A DNA stretch of 64,000 nt from NCBI RefSeq assembly GCF_018139145.2, contig NC_059474.1, positions 39,636,344-39,700,343 on the forward strand, given 5' to 3'. This stretch comes from Gymnogyps californianus (taxonomy: Eukaryota > Chordata > Aves > Accipitriformes > Cathartidae). This document shows, in pieces, positions 24,001-38,000 of the stretch (position 1 is its first letter; every line of letters begins with the position of its first letter). Both the position numbers and the translations under genes were made by a program. Under the pieces are notes generated by a model, which was not told the origin of the DNA, did no database searches, and was given only the letters and a program-made list of their open reading frames with translations.

Positions 24001-24300
24001 TCAGTCAACTCTGGAGGTCCCTAAATTCCAGCTTTCTTCCTGCGAGACACTCAGTCTCACAACTCTGCGTTTTGGCAGAACTGCCTAGTCTTCCTAGGGC
24101 TGAGCAGCCCCAGGCCCTGCTCACACCTCAGCCCAAGAGGAACCCCCTACCAGGCAGGCCGTCTCCCAGCACCTCACCCTGGCAGGTCTGGAAAAGCACC
24201 GACAGACCTTGAAAATAGCAGCCTTCCCCTCTTATATAGCAACAGCCACAGCTTACTGAATCTGAATAGAGAAAGGTTCAATTTCTTTCTCTGACTGAGG
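24001..24300 (-). promoter_or_regulatory. Candidate minus-strand TATA promoter patch
   Basis: A GC-richer island of about 200 bp (24060-24230) lies directly downstream, on the minus strand, of GCTATATAAG (complement of 24231-24240), a good TATAWAAG box. A start would fall near 24200-24207. Upstream of it (above 24240) is TTTAATTACCGAGCTGTGCTGGGCAGG, which has the look of conserved regulatory DNA, though conservation was not tested. No LTR ends or polyadenylation signal were found to explain it as an LTR, and no first exon with a convincing donor could be fixed. Confidence 0.3.
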
Positions 24301-26100
24301 GTTTTGCAGTCCTGGAGATTGCTTTAATTACCGAGCTGTGCTGGGCAGGGATGTTTTCCTCCCATTTTCCTGAAAGTGTGCCAGGGTAGAAGAGAGGCTT
24401 TTTTTTCCATTTATACACATAATAAAAGGAAAACAAAATTATTTCTCATAAAGAAGAGAAAACAGTTGATAAAAATCCATTTTATCACTAAGGGAAAATG
24501 TTGCTAAGCTTATATAGCGTGTGTTACCTAAAAATATTAACTGAGAGGAAAAAGAGGCCATATTGATCATAGGAAACTTTTTACTTTAAAAGATGGGACA
24601 GCACACCTCATTTATAGCAACATAGCAGAAGCTATGGAAAAAAAATTTAAGAAATTGAAATTAAAAGGAAAAGACTCAAACCTTGCTTTACATTTGTGAA
24701 AGTAAGCTGAGTTTTGTTTGAGTAAGACCTGAAGGTTTTCACCAGAGTATTTCACCTCAGAAGGAAAGAAAACATGAAAACTTAGCAGTAAAAATAAGAG
24801 CCAGAAAATATAGATATGCCTACAGAAGAAGAAGAAAACATGAAATAATGATAACAAAGAAAAACTGAAAGACCTTTCTCAGGAATGAAGGAAATAAATA
24901 AAAAATAATTAAGACCCTTGCTTGCGGCTAGAGAGTATAAATCAAAAAAGCCTTAGGTTGCAAAGAAAATTTAATTTAAAAAAGCCCTTCCTTGTGCCAA
25001 AAATTTATCATTTTTAAAGCCCAGTGGGGCCAGAATACTTTTCTTTTTTCTTAACTCCAAAGAGGTGCACTTCTGTTTCTATGGATAAGTCCATTTGACT
25101 TGTATGTTGCTAATTCTTCTGAAATTTTTGTGATTATCTCAATTTTCTTTCATGTTTAAGAAAAAAACCCAAACAATTTTCTGAAAGTCTGAACATTTTG
25201 CATTTGATTGTTTACTGTGAAGAATAACTAGACTCAGAAAAGTAAAATTTGAAGTTGCTTCTTCCAAGATATTTTTAGTTGTTCTCCATCGTGGCTATTA
25301 CCCACTTACATCTCACTTTGCCACAGTCAGTGTTAAATGCTTTTACGTAACAGTCTCACAATCAGGCAGCACTCCCGGCTGATAAGTACAATTCTGTACT
25401 TATTATGCACTCCATTTTTAATGTTAAAACTCAGAGTAAGTGAAGGAGATCAAAACTCTCAGTTATTAGCCTGCAAGGAAATCTGCTTTAATTGCATAAG
25501 GCAGAATTTCAGTCAAGTCAATAGAACTGCCATAACAAGGGATGTGGCTGGGAAATGCAATCTGCAAAAGACACAAGGTCATAAACAGAAGTGTGATTAG
25601 TGAAACTTGTAATATCCTGATATTTGAGCTTCAGATGGTCATCTCTAGCTAATAAGTCACAAATGAAATGGCATACCACAAAGCAAAAGCAAAAAAGGAA
25701 TGACGATAGAACAGTGTAAGACAGTAATAGAGTGGCGGGGAGGGGGATTAAGGTTATGGTCTTCCAGCTTTTATTTCTGTAAGCCAGGCCATCACTATAA
25801 CAAAACTGCACAAGAAGTCACCAAATAACAGCTAGGGAATATGAAGGAGAAAAGAGAACTATAGTACAAAGAAGGCAGGCACAGAAGGAGGGGGGAACCA
25901 TCAGGTATATACATCTGAGAGATGAGATGAGTCTGATTAACTGAGGCATGATCAGCCAGCTGAGAAAGGCAGAAAAGCTGAAGTCAGAGAGAGAGAACTT
26001 GATTATTCTTTATGATTAAGTACTTGAATTATAAGACTGTTCAGTGGGAGAAAACAATGAACAATTCAATATGTCTGGGCTCAGAATAACTTCTATGATC
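24301..26100. other. Unassigned stretch, no gene seen
   Basis: AT-rich, with frames under 100 codons and no recognised element. Confidence 0.55.
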
Positions 26101-26104
26101 CCTG

Positions 26105-26250
26105 GACACTAACTAGTATCACCCCCTTTGTCAGACAACTCCAGTGGCTCCTCATTAATTTCAGAACCCAGTGCAAAATGAACTTCTTGATTATAAAACT
26201 CTCCACGGGCTTGCTCCAGTCTCTCTCTACTTCCTCTGCACATCTAGCAC
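26105..26250 (+). mobile_element. Ancient L2-type LINE fragment (RT C-terminus)
   Basis: The order TATCACCCCTTTGTCAGAC, CTCCAGTGGCTCCTCATTAATTT and CTCCACGGGCTTGCTCCAGTCTC follows the 3' part of L2 elements, where the protein reads like HxTPLLxxLxWLPIxxRIxxK followed by xKxLHxLAPxYLxxL. Here the first half (LQWLLINFRTQCK) and second half (DYKTLHGLAPVSLYFL) sit in different frames, so at least one indel separates them. Similarity may extend weakly to about 26340. L2 stopped moving long before birds arose, so a copy this readable is old and comparatively well kept. Confidence 0.7.
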
Positions 26251-26340
26251 TGGCTTTCTCTTTTTCCCTCCAGACAACACTGTTGGTGTGATTAAAAGCT
26301 CTTGTTTCCACTGTGCCACCACATCACTTACTTTCCTGGT

Positions 26341-27518
26341 TTGCCAGTGGCTGTATGAACACAGATTATTAATAGAGCTTGTGCTGTCAGAGCAGGAAAA
26401 TACACCACAACTAAGAAACTGTAATGTGTTGGATTTTGAGCAAAGAACAATTCATGCCTGAAGACGCATTTTCAATCCTGCAGCTGGATATGCAGGAGTT
26501 TAACAAATATAAAGTTTGTGGCCATGATCTGGCTGCTGTTGTGCATAACACCCAGTAACAATGTAATTCACCCCTTGTCTCTAACCAGTGAAGAAGATCC
26601 GATAGAAGGGAGTGGAAAAGTACTAATGCCTGAGAATTAGTTCAGGGCTTAATTTAGTGCACCAGAAAACAGGAATCTTTAAAGTAGGTACTGAAAAACA
26701 TTTAAGGATGAACGATATTTTAATTTGTGAAAGCCTGTCAGATCCCTGTTACTTTTATTGCATATCTGTTGCTTAATTGTTACAGTTCTTATTAGCTATC
26801 ATGCCTTGTTAAGCAGCAGCATCTCTGGTGTACATATTTAAGCTATTAGTTTGACTTTTGATACTGCTTTTGCACCAATATATGGATTTATTTTTAAAAG
26901 TACTTTCTTATTTATTTTTTATTTGCAAAAAATCTGCAAAAGGTACAAACATAAATAGAATATCTCAGAAATAAGAGGTCAATTTCCAAATACAACTTGC
27001 CTTTAAAGGCAACTAAGCCTATTACACATTCTTCTTACAGCCACAAGCAGGCCTGGGTGAGAGAGGTTCCAAGTGAATGAAAATGTATTAATGGGCTTGG
27101 GTTTTTTGTATCTAATGTCACGAGGAGGCAGGTGCCTCATATGTTATTCTTTGGGTATCAGTCATGAGAACATCCACATACAACCACTCAAGGCCTCTGT
27201 CCAGCCCACTATTCTTGAAGCCCTACAGAATTTGTGCTTGGAACAATCAATCAAAATATACTTCTAGTCTCTATGACTGCACAAAGACTGAAGATTAAAA
27301 ATTATAGAATATGTGACAGTTTTTCTTTTCCCACTTCCTCACATTCACAGGAGTGCAGTTATTCTTATGTTATCTCTGACACATAAAGTAAAATTATTTT
27401 ATTTCCATCATATGTCTGCCACAGGTCGCAAAAGAGTTGTGATCCAAAATAAAGAGTTGATCTAAAATAAATCCTTTGTTCTCCTTTTTGCCGTTGATAT
27501 CTTCACAAATATGTGGAG
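26341..27518. other. Unassigned stretch, no gene seen
   Basis: AT-rich sequence without recognised elements; open frames under 65 codons. Confidence 0.55.
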
Positions 27519-27523
27519 AAACA

Positions 27524-28182
27524 TGTGGCAGGTGCACCCTCCCCGATAAAGGCCGAAACTTCCCGACCACTGAAAGGTAAGAGTTAAACTAGAAGCCACG
27601 GTTTGGAGGTCGAGCCGGCCAGCTGTATGGTGACTGGAGTCACGTATACAGAGTGCCCCAAGTCACGTACCCCAGCTACCCGAGGCAGCCAAAAACACCT
27701 CAACCAGTGAAACCCCTTGATTAAGAGAACTTTCCAGACCTCTGACCATATATATATATGACCATGAGCCCCGATCTGACCTAGGGTATAAATGGAGCCC
27801 CACTGGAGGGCAAATTGAACCAGTCCTTCTCGGAGCAGTGGGTCTGCAGTGGGGGACTCTCCCCGTGGGTCAGGACACCACCCATGGAAACTCCTGCAGG
27901 CTGAGTGCCTCACCTTATTGGTGAGTGATTGCGCATTTTGAGTCATCATTCTAAGCTTAGATTTGGTTATCATTTGTGTAGTGATAGTTCCCAACTGACA
28001 TCCTGAACCTGTAAATAAGTTGCGTTTGTCACAGTGTTTACGACCTAATATTCCTGTTTAATCTGGCTATTATATCTCAATACAACATAACATTCCTGTT
28101 CAATTTGACCGTTACATTCTGATATAATTAAAGAAAATTGACTTTTAAAATATTTCACTATCTGTCTAGTGTTTCTGCGACA
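27524..28182 (+). mobile_element. Solo LTR, family shared with 58.7 kb, plus strand
   Basis: A 659-bp LTR from TGTGGCAGGTGCACC to TTTCTGCGACA, flanked by an exact 5-bp duplication AAACA (27519-27523 and 28183-28187). Visible parts: TATAAA at 27787-27792 in CTAGGGTATAAATGGAGCCCC, a start region CACTGGAGGGCAAATTGA, and ATTAAA at 28127-28132. Two similar segments near 28050-28120 (ATTCCTGTTTAATCTGG and ATTCCTGTTCAATTTGACC) show a duplication in the 3' part. The LTR at 58703 matches from the TATA box through the following GC-rich stretch. The perfect duplication on both sides shows this is a complete solo LTR, not the end of a longer provirus. Confidence 0.93.
27787..27792 (+). promoter_or_regulatory. 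TATA box of the 27.5-kb LTR
   Basis: TATAAA within a string shared exactly (CTAGGGTATAAATGGAGCCC) with the LTR at 58703, which marks it as a conserved family promoter. Confidence 0.7.
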
Positions 28183-29305
28183 AAACACAAGCAGGAACTC
28201 AGAGAAATGTGAGCCCTTGAGAGGCAATATCCCAGCCAGAACTCTCCATGTGACAGAAGGCAATGACTGAACCAGATCTTAATTCTCCACCCACACAAAT
28301 GAACCATAGCTGCTGGTTTAAGTGCTGTTTGTGTATCATGGAGAGCTGTCCTTTTCAGAGATGCTTGAAAATCAGCCAGACCCAGCTGTTTTATTGGTAC
28401 AAACTCATGTTACGAATGTCTTGGAGGGTAGATGCTGGCTGAAGCAAACACCTGCCATATGACTTGGTCCTAAGGAAGTTCTCAACAAAACATGAGCTGG
28501 AAGAGCTCAGTTATCGTTGCCCCTCCTTCTCATTATGCCACCCCTACCTGTGGAGTGTCATTAATGCAGCCCTTCAATGCAATGTTCTCTTTGAGTAAAA
28601 CAACCGGTTTCTACCAGATAGGCCATTGACTGGTAATGACTTTCTATTCAGAGATGAGGCAAAATGTGTAAGGAAATAATCTGGAAAGACCCTACTGAAA
28701 TCACAGGGGTAGGAGAGAAGTCAGATTTTTCCTGCAAAATATAGATGTGTCCTAACAAAATTTGTTGACAGAATGAAGCAGAGAGGTATTAAGAACAGAG
28801 GATAGACTGTACAGAAAGAGCATAAGCGTCACCTTAAAGCTGGAATAAAAATGGTACAGAAATAGTACAGAATGCAAGGCCTCACACTGGGAGAATAAAA
28901 TAATGTTGATTTCTGCAATGAGCCTGGAGATAGTGGACTGGGATGACTGAATAAAATAAATTGGTGCTTGTTTTGATCTCATTATGTATATAATTCATCA
29001 ATGCAGTGCCTGTGAAAAGGCAGTGAAAGCTTAAAATGCAGCCATCAAGCTGTTTCCAGGTAAACCTAGGAAATCTTAAGTCTATTGTGCAGAAAGCTGG
29101 TAAGAGTTCAGTGGAACACTGTGCAGAGCCATTACCATGAAAGATATATTCAGATTGGAATCGATGCAGACACATAAGAATGATTAAGGGACTGTATGGC
29201 CTGTCTTACTAAGGCACACTAGAAGACTGGGCTTGTCCAGCAGTCTAAAATGTAGAACAAAAAGGAGATGACTGATTTGTCTTTGTGAATCAAGAAGAGA
29301 ACATC

Positions 29306-29354
29306 AAATACTAACATTAAAGGCAGTGCTGAAATACTAACAAGGGCAGTGCTG
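29306..29354. repeat. Tandem pair around GGCAGTGCTG
   Basis: AAATACTAACATTAAAGGCAGTGCTG is followed by a copy shortened by three bases (AAATACTAACAAGGGCAGTGCTG), and a third partial copy of ACAAGGGCA trails it. Confidence 0.8.
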
Positions 29355-32300
29355 AAACAAGGGCAAATGGAGATAAAATACCTGTGCATACATATATCAT
29401 AAATCCGAACAGGTTTTTAACCTGCAAAGCAATTGAGGGGTCAAAGACTAACACATCCAAAGACAGTGCTTGGCATGTTTTCAGAAATATTCTCCTGTCC
29501 CTAATGCAGAATCACATCATTGCTGACTGATATTTTACAGCATCACAACATTCATGCTAAACCCAATGGGACAGTCTCTGATATCTTTGCTTTTGTTTGT
29601 CAACATATCAGCCTTGCTTCTGTTATAAGTTTTGCTGCACTCTTATTTGACCAACCTGAAGAAGCTCCCATATACTCCTGTCTGGTCTGTTCATGTCACA
29701 GGACCTTGGCAGAAACAGAACGACCAATAACTCATGAGGTTACAGTATAATCTATACAACTACCTCAAGGAAACCACAGGTGAAAAGCAAGGTGTTACCA
29801 AAAGTGAGCAAAGGTAACAGGGTTTGATCCTGTAAGACTACTTAACACAGACAGATCAGGCAAGTTCAAGCCATCACTGAAGACAGACTTTAAAAGGAAG
29901 AAAGCAGAAGGTAGTCAGTGCAGTTATGAAGAGAGGAAATAATTTTTTTTTTCAGGTTGAGAGTAAGGGACACAGTAAAATGACAGACTATATCAAATGA
30001 CTGGGGTGTGATGTTAAAGGGGAAACTTTTAGCGATTCCTTGATTTTCTGAAGTAACCAGAAATGTTTTGTCTCTACACAGAAAAAGTTCAGACTACCCA
30101 ACATGCAATTTATGAACTGTATTTTATATATATGCATATATATACTTACATTTAAAGAAAGAGAAAAATGTAAATATGGAAGTATAAAATGAAAAAAAGC
30201 AAATAGAAATATATATGCCAGATATCACTAGTGTTTATGCACATTCAGTACATTTGCAGGTTTATAAGATTTTTCCTTCTGTTCTCCTACACAGAAACAT
30301 TAGTAACATGTAATAAAATGTGTCCATTATTTATTACTGACAAACAAATTATGCACATGCTCCCCTAGAATGAGAAAATCAGAGATAAACAATCTGCAAA
30401 GAAAGAGGAAACATAGGAAAAACCAGTCAAACAAGAGAGGAATCCTTTAGCGATAAGAGAAACATACTGATACAAGATAAACAGCCACCCGGGAGTTAGA
30501 CAGATGATTTGGAGATAAATTACATAGCTTCCCAAGAGAGATCAAGTGTTGGTACATATTTGCCAGTAGCCATTCAGAAGTGATGGGGAACTCTCAACGG
30601 CCATCTGTAAATGGCTCTAGCTAGCCTGGTCTGCTTGATTTTATTAGCTGCACAATCTCATTTTTGTTTGATTGCTTTGTATCTGTATATGCATTAGGGG
30701 AGAGAGCATTTGCTATTTTCTCAAGTCTGCTGTTTACTCCTCCAGACTATGCTATTCTCCGTTTTCAAAGTCAATACAAACATTCTTCCCCCTAAGATAA
30801 GGCTTTCTTGTCTCTTTTTTTGCTCCACTGTTCATACAGCGATTTCAAAGAAGCATCCCCCTGAAAAAGGGTGGAGGGGGAAAAGGAGCGGGATTTCACA
30901 TTTCTCCTGAGGATATAAAGCAGAAGGCAATTTTGGTATGCAGTGATGAAAAGGCCTTCCCCAGTGCAATCCTGGATGATCCTGACTCTTAACTCTTCCA
31001 CTGCCGAGTTTACCCTTATTTCTCACCCCTAAGACTCTCATATTTGAAGATTCTGTGCTTGGGCATGGAGAGTGGGATTTGGCATTTCATGGAAGTTGCA
31101 ATATAAAAGTCACTGTCAAATATCAGGGAAGACCATCTAATACTTTGATGCATCTGAAAAGGAGAAGTTTCACAATACCCCCCCATTTAATTAGGCCTCT
31201 AACATTTTGTAAATCCATTCTCCTTGTACACTCCCTCAGCGATTGTAATCTTAATTCCAAGACACATGTTAAACACCTTGGAGTGCTGTCAATAGCATCC
31301 CTGTTCTCACAGCAATAAGCCGTAAAATGTACATTTGAATTTACTGGTTAGAGTTAACAATCCTGCTGAAGAGGGAAGGAGGAAAGAAAAGGAGACCAGA
31401 TGAATAGTTTGGATAATATTTTTCATTATTTTAGTTCACTAAAGCAGATGTAGTAGGAGTGATCAGTGGGGATATACACAAATTGAAACAGGCTGTAAAG
31501 TTACAAGACTAAACAGCATGGATGACACATTTACATTTTTCAGAAATAAATATTTGGCAAAAATATGCTCAGGAGGGTTCTTTAAAATATGGTGGTGCTT
31601 TTTTACTAGACAAGTAACCATTATTCTATGTATAGGACAAAAGTGATGACAGTTATATTGTTTTTTCCCTATATTCATTAAAATAGTTGTAAAAATTACT
31701 TTAAAAAAATCTGATTGTGAAGCATCACATGGAGACAAAGTAGAATGACTGAGAATACAGCAGTTATAGTTGAAAATACAATTGATAACTTGTTTTGTAA
31801 GTATGCTTACAGTACGCTCACTTCCCTGGTAGCTAAGGGCATCTGAGTGCCAGCCGTTTGATGGTAAAAGCAATCTTAGGGAAAATGAGATGACAGTCGG
31901 TAATGTTGATACTTAAATAGTGTAAGTGCCCATTTACAAGCAGTTTGGGTATTCAGCCAAAGACCTGAATGTTGGATGTTTCAGTGTTTTGAGGAGTTAG
32001 GCTATCTATTTAGCTCTCTTGGCCAGTCTCTTTGGAAAATTTTGGTCTTAATGGTTTTTTGTAGGGCCAGATTCATGCCTGAATCTGTGCCTTACTCCAG
32101 CTTTCTGGGTTTTGGCTGAAGGGGTATGAGGAAGCCCTGAGACAGGCCAGAAGGAGGATGCAGAGAGAAGTCAGGATGGCAGCTCCTGCACCTTGGCTGC
32201 CCTGCTGTGGGGTCCGTCCCAGCCCAGCAATCCTCAGCCATGCACAGAGAGGTTTCTCACAGCCCCGTGCAGGTTAGCAGGGCTGAAGAGAGCTCAGCCT

Positions 32301-32412
32301 CTCTTAAAAAACAGGCAATTTTTAATTAGGAGCCAGCTCTTAAGCACCCTGGTGTGACAGGGCCATTAGTGTTTTCTAAGAGTCTGATCCAATTTCCACT
32401 GGCATAAAAGCC

Positions 32413-32510
32413 AGTTATGAGTATGCTTAACTACAAGCCTTAAGACAGATATAAATAAGCTTAATTATGGGCCCTAAATCAGTAATGAGCATGCTTAATT
32501 ATTTTATTTG
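32413..32510. repeat. Degenerate three-copy minisatellite, about 35-bp period
   Basis: Three blocks (about 32413, 32449 and 32483) each carry a (T)AATGAG/ATAAG..GCTTAA(T/C)TA core: GAGTATGCTTAACTA, ATAAGCTTAATTATG and GAGCATGCTTAATTATT. Copies are diverged, so it is old. Confidence 0.6.
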
Positions 32511-35031
32511 TGTTAAGCCTTGTTTTCTTTAGGGTAATTTTAAACTTTCTTGGGCTGTGTTCAAAAACATTACATAGTGGGTATAAGTTTCTATTTTTGT
32601 TTCTGTTCCTATTAATAAAAAGAGCAGCAATTAACATATTTAGCTTCTACCACAGCACAAGAAATTCCAATGTGTTATGTTGGTCTGTAGTGATTAATTA
32701 TCACTTACATGTCATTTTAATAACCTTATCTTAAACATCAGCTGTTGAAACTGATGTAAAGATATTCCCATTCCAAACAACTTTGTATAGTACTTCACAT
32801 TTCAAATTTTATTAAGGTATTGAAAATATATATACAATAGTTTGAACTGCGTTTGACTGTATAACTACCTTAATCAACCATACCCATCCATAATCAGCAT
32901 ATCCACCTTTTCACGTTGAAAAGAAAATTTCTGCTGACTGCAGACAGATCTTTTTACTTGAATATAGTATGTTTGACATTTATTTAAATAACAGAAAATA
33001 CTCAGTAGTCTAGCTCAATTCTTCCCAGGGACAGGGAGGATTTGTGCATTTTAAAGTGTTAACTGGGTCTTCTTTCACATGAAACCTCTGCTGTCTGCAA
33101 ATTTCACTTTCCAATCTCAGTCACAATGACTCCTATCCTCTCCACAATTGTTTTGCAAGCATTACATTTCCTTCATTGCTTAAGTTTACAATCATTGTCC
33201 CTAAAAACTGTCAGTGCTGATCATTTTCAAAAAAGTTTATGATAAGGCTATTTGGAACAGATCATAATTTTAAGCACAATCCATAAGTTTAATATATAAA
33301 TATGTTTCTTCCACTTTCACATTGTCTTTACGAACTAAGGAAGTGCAATAGACTCAGATAAGATACTGGCAGAAAGACTGGAGAAGAGCTTGGCTAGCAT
33401 CATAAATACACCGCTTTATTGCATATAATATGAGGATTTCAGTTTTGAATTTGTTAGCAAGACAAAAATGTAAATTCTGCACAATGGAAATAATTTATTG
33501 ATAATTCTTTTTCAGTTCACCTATCCACATCTTGTTTAGTGCCTATGGTCCTAAACAAAAGTCCCTGTGTGATGTAAATAGACATTTTTTTGTGGATTAA
33601 TTCAGCATCTCTCTCACTTTTGCTGAGTTTTCTTAGTAATTTTATGCAACATATCAGTCGAGATTGTGTTATCTTGAGTAACTCTTGTTATAGAAAAGCT
33701 GTGTCTAACTTGTGTTGTTTGCTGGCTACTGGAGGTTTGGCAGATGGGGTGACAGACACTCCAGGACTATCAAAGACGTAAAGGTAACTGACTGAGAAAC
33801 ACTTCTTGTTCCACAGAATCTTCAAAAGGTAATTTATTTTAGTTGTTGCTGAAATAGATTAAATGTGAAGCTTTGCACTGGAGCAGACACATGGGTTTTC
33901 AGCTACACATTTTCAGATAAATAGTAAAGACAATTCTCTGACAATAGTAAAGAAAGTCACCACTATTAAATAGGTATTTGATGATAAATGTGAAGAGAGG
34001 AGGTTGGTTTTGTTCATTTTTGCATACTCATTATAAAGCAAACTGCCCTGGCAGAAGGCCACCACTAACCTTTGGAGCTTTCTTATATTCTCAGCAAATG
34101 CTGCCGCCTGGTACTTGAGCTACAGAGGCAGCATAGACTTGTTAATCATCCTAAGAACCATCTGCATGTCGTTACGAAGTACCGTAGATTCAAAGCAGCC
34201 ACACCAGTATTAGGCTGAAGAAATATTTTTAAAAGTGCCTCATTGAAGACCACAGGTTAGAGAAAGATCTTAAAACATAAAGAGACAGGGTAGTTAAAGG
34301 ATACACAGTAATTTATATCGCCCAGAAATCAGTGAACAGCTAGAGCAAAGAGTTCAGTCCAACCAACATAAGAAACAACCTCTGTCAAAGCTATTATTGC
34401 AGTTAAAATGATACCTCATGAACCACCTTTCTGTTTTCATAAGGGGTGAGAAGACATAACTTTTTTCACCAAGGCCTCCCAATCTCAACATATACTGAAG
34501 CACTCTTTAGAAAACCCATTCTGCATATGTCTACACTGCAGTCACTTGGCATACACAAGCGAAACATAGCATCTGTACACTAGCAGCAAAGGGCACCACG
34601 TACCTGACGGGCTGACAAACTTCCATCCAGCGATAGCCTGATCCAGAGTTCATGTATCATATCTTCATTTATAGTACTGCTCATGCAAGGTAGATTAATG
34701 GTTGGCCCTAAGTTATACTGTAGCTTCACCTTTGGCTGAAGTATAGATTTGCTCCTTTTCTTCTCTAGGGCTGGTAAAAGAATCTGGGTGAGCCAAATAT
34801 TTCTTCCGGGATAAGTAGTTCCCCAGACTCTCTCAGTCATCTCTAAACAGGTAATGTTTACTTTAATCTCTGATGGCATGTAAAGACTACATTTTTCAAA
34901 TCATCTTTAAAAAAATCTAAAAAAAATAATGAGTTTGTCCATTTTTTTGCACATGCAGCCATGAGTTTGCATTTGAAAGCCTGCCCTTTATGCCTACTGG
35001 TTGAACAGGCAAATTACCTATTTTTGCAAGT

Positions 35032-35064
35032 TAACCTACTACAGCAAGGCTAACCTACTACAGC
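35032..35064. repeat. 14-bp direct repeat, 19-bp period
   Basis: TAACCTACTACAGC occurs exactly at 35032-35045 and at 35051-35064. Confidence 0.85.
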
Positions 35065-38000
35065 TGGTGTTGATAACTGAGTCCTATGAGGTTGTTTACT
35101 CTGCCGATTCTTGACCACACCATCTTATAACTTACACCTATACTATATATTATAGAGCAGTACTTTTCAGAGGTTATACAATCTTCACTGGATCATAGGT
35201 CTCATGATGTTTAGGATCATCAAAAATCCTTCAAAAAAGATATGGTTATTTTACATCCTGTTGGTTTTGTTACTCATCAGTGTAAAGTTCCTCAGTTAGC
35301 ATATCCCTTTTTTACCTAAGGAATCATCTAAAGTTCTGAGCCTTGCAAGTTGTATCTTTGGGAAGGGAAAAATAATATTGAATGCATCTGTTACACATTG
35401 CTAGTTACTTGTAAAGAACCTGAAACAGTTTCCTAATTGTAAAAGGAATCCAATAGGACAAGGGATTTTTCTTCTGAAGCTTCAACTCCCTTTTAGCCAG
35501 CATTAAACTCAAAAGTTCTCTGTCTTCTCAGAGCCACACTACAGATCTTCACTAACCCACTGGTATCTCTTGCAAATCTTGTCTTCTTGTCAAGGCCCTC
35601 AGAGATGCACACATTCACATATGAAAATCCTTCTGAAAAAGCATTTGGAAGTGTGCCGCAAGTGCTTTTATTTTGACCAATGGCAGGTACTGGCATTTAG
35701 GATGGAACAATTTCCATTTCATCTGCTTCTCTGCATAACAGCAAGCCTTGCAATTTCTTATCACTATTCTTAAAGCAGTCTCTCTTCCATCCTCTTTCAA
35801 ATAATCATGCCGTAATCCAGAATTTCAGTTGAGTAGGAAAGAGTTCTTACTGGTTAAAGGCACTAATGTAATTCCCTTCAGTGCTTATTATCACTACTAG
35901 GTGTTTTAGTAACTAGGTTTATTTGACTACAGAAATGAGTGCAGCCAATGTTAAGATCTTATACCGTAACTGAAAAGGCAGTGAATTATTATGGTCATAT
36001 ATGGGAAATACTATAATGGGTCATGTTTGAGATTGGTCTTCCATCTGCATGATGCACTGAGAATGATCAATGAGAAAATATGCAGGTGCTAATGAAAAGT
36101 ATGATTGCTATGCTTTCTACACAACTTAACTTTCACCCCTGCTGACTCTGGCAGTCACAAAGATCAAACCTTTTCCAATTTGTTTCTCTGCAGTGTCAGA
36201 AAAAACTAATTTATATTTTGAATCTCTGCAAAATTGTTCATTATGCAAATCCTATTTTGTGAAATAGATATGAGAGTGACAGAAGTGATTGAGGCTGAAA
36301 AGTAAAAGAGGCTATAAGTTATGGGAGAAAAAATGCACAAGGGTGAAAAGAATATTTCTATTCAGGTGCTGCTGGAAAACTGTTTAAAAGTCCAACTTCA
36401 TGTTTTTGTTTCTCAGCTTTGTGCCTAACTTTTCTGAAAATAAAGTAACATACAAAATCTTTATATTAAATGCAGCTATTTAAAACACTTTCAGCTGTAG
36501 GGAGGTACTAAAATCTGCTGTCTGCAGTACCTCTATGCTCAACTTAATAGTGTACGACTGTACTGCAGCATTGCTACTTCATAACTCTTTTTTGGATCAT
36601 CTCTTGTCAGTCAATTTGCTCCAAATGCTAGTGTAAATTTGCTGATACAAGGGCTGCCTTCCTTAATCAGATAAAACTCCTATTAACAAAAGATGGCAGC
36701 TTGGCTCATTTTATTGCTAGGCTCCTACTACATATGTTCATATTTCCTCGAGTATGGCAACTCATTGACCTTGGCAGTCTGGATTGATTCATCCAGTTCA
36801 AGGATCACTTAGCTTCTGTGGTGAGTGATGGTTGCTTGGCTAACTGCAATCTTTTTCATTTCCTGTTGATTTAATAGTGTTTCTTATTTTATAGATTATC
36901 ATAGCATTGAATTATAAGTTTGGGTCCTAATCCAATTTCGGCCTCTCTCAAATCCCTTTCTAGAACACTGTTAATCAAGGAGAATCTCTAGCCCCTGGTC
37001 TATTTCCCAACATACTCATAAATACAAGTATTAAAAAAGACATGCATACACACATTAGAGGGAAAGAGAAGTCACATATAATATAAAAATATTAACCTCC
37101 TCACTAAATTTCATTCATTCTTTTACAGACAAGGAACCTTCTGCTTTTTGAGCACTTTTAGAAATTTTGGCTAACTAGAAATTTTTAAAATATACCAGAA
37201 TCCAAACCCAAAATTTAAAATTTGACATGAGGTAAATTTTATAAAATCTTTTCATGGATATGGTTATGTGAACAGAATCAGGAAATGAGAGCCAAATATA
37301 AATTTACAGTATATGTTCCAAATTATTTTCAGCGATTTATTTAATCTGGTTTTTTTCACATGATTATTTTCTGATGTTACAGGACTTAAAAATTAGCTTC
37401 AGGGAAACATTCACAAAACTGACAAATACTTTACAAATACAGATGGCTATTTTCCTAAGATATAACAGGACATGGCTTGAACTCTAATAATGGGACAAGT
37501 GCAGGAAAAGTGGTAGGATAAGAGAAAAAGCTCATCCAGCTACTCAGTTAAGAACCTGCCTGTACCAATATTCTGGAATAAATTAACCTCTTACTAATTT
37601 TCTGAGTTCTGAATACAGCTTTTGGCTGGTAAAAAAGATACAGGATATAACTAAAATGCAGCTATTATTCTTTCATATGTAAATCTACATCATATCTTTC
37701 AGTGCAAGGTAGTCATAACTGAACTACATGTAAGTGAAGCTATATGTAAATTAAATAGTTGAGGTACTCACTGCAGAATAGCTGCAGCAGAATGCAGCTC
37801 CTTACAGGCTAATTTATTCATTTTCTTGGCATGGACGCTGAGCTGAATGCAGAAAGGTATTTGGCACAGTGTACTCTGCAGCACTGTGACCTCCCAAAGA
37901 GTAGGGCACCGCACAACAGACAAATCTACTCAGACATCAAGCTTCAATCTATATCTACCAAGTGCTTTCCCAGTCCACCCAGTTCACTGTGACTTGTCTG

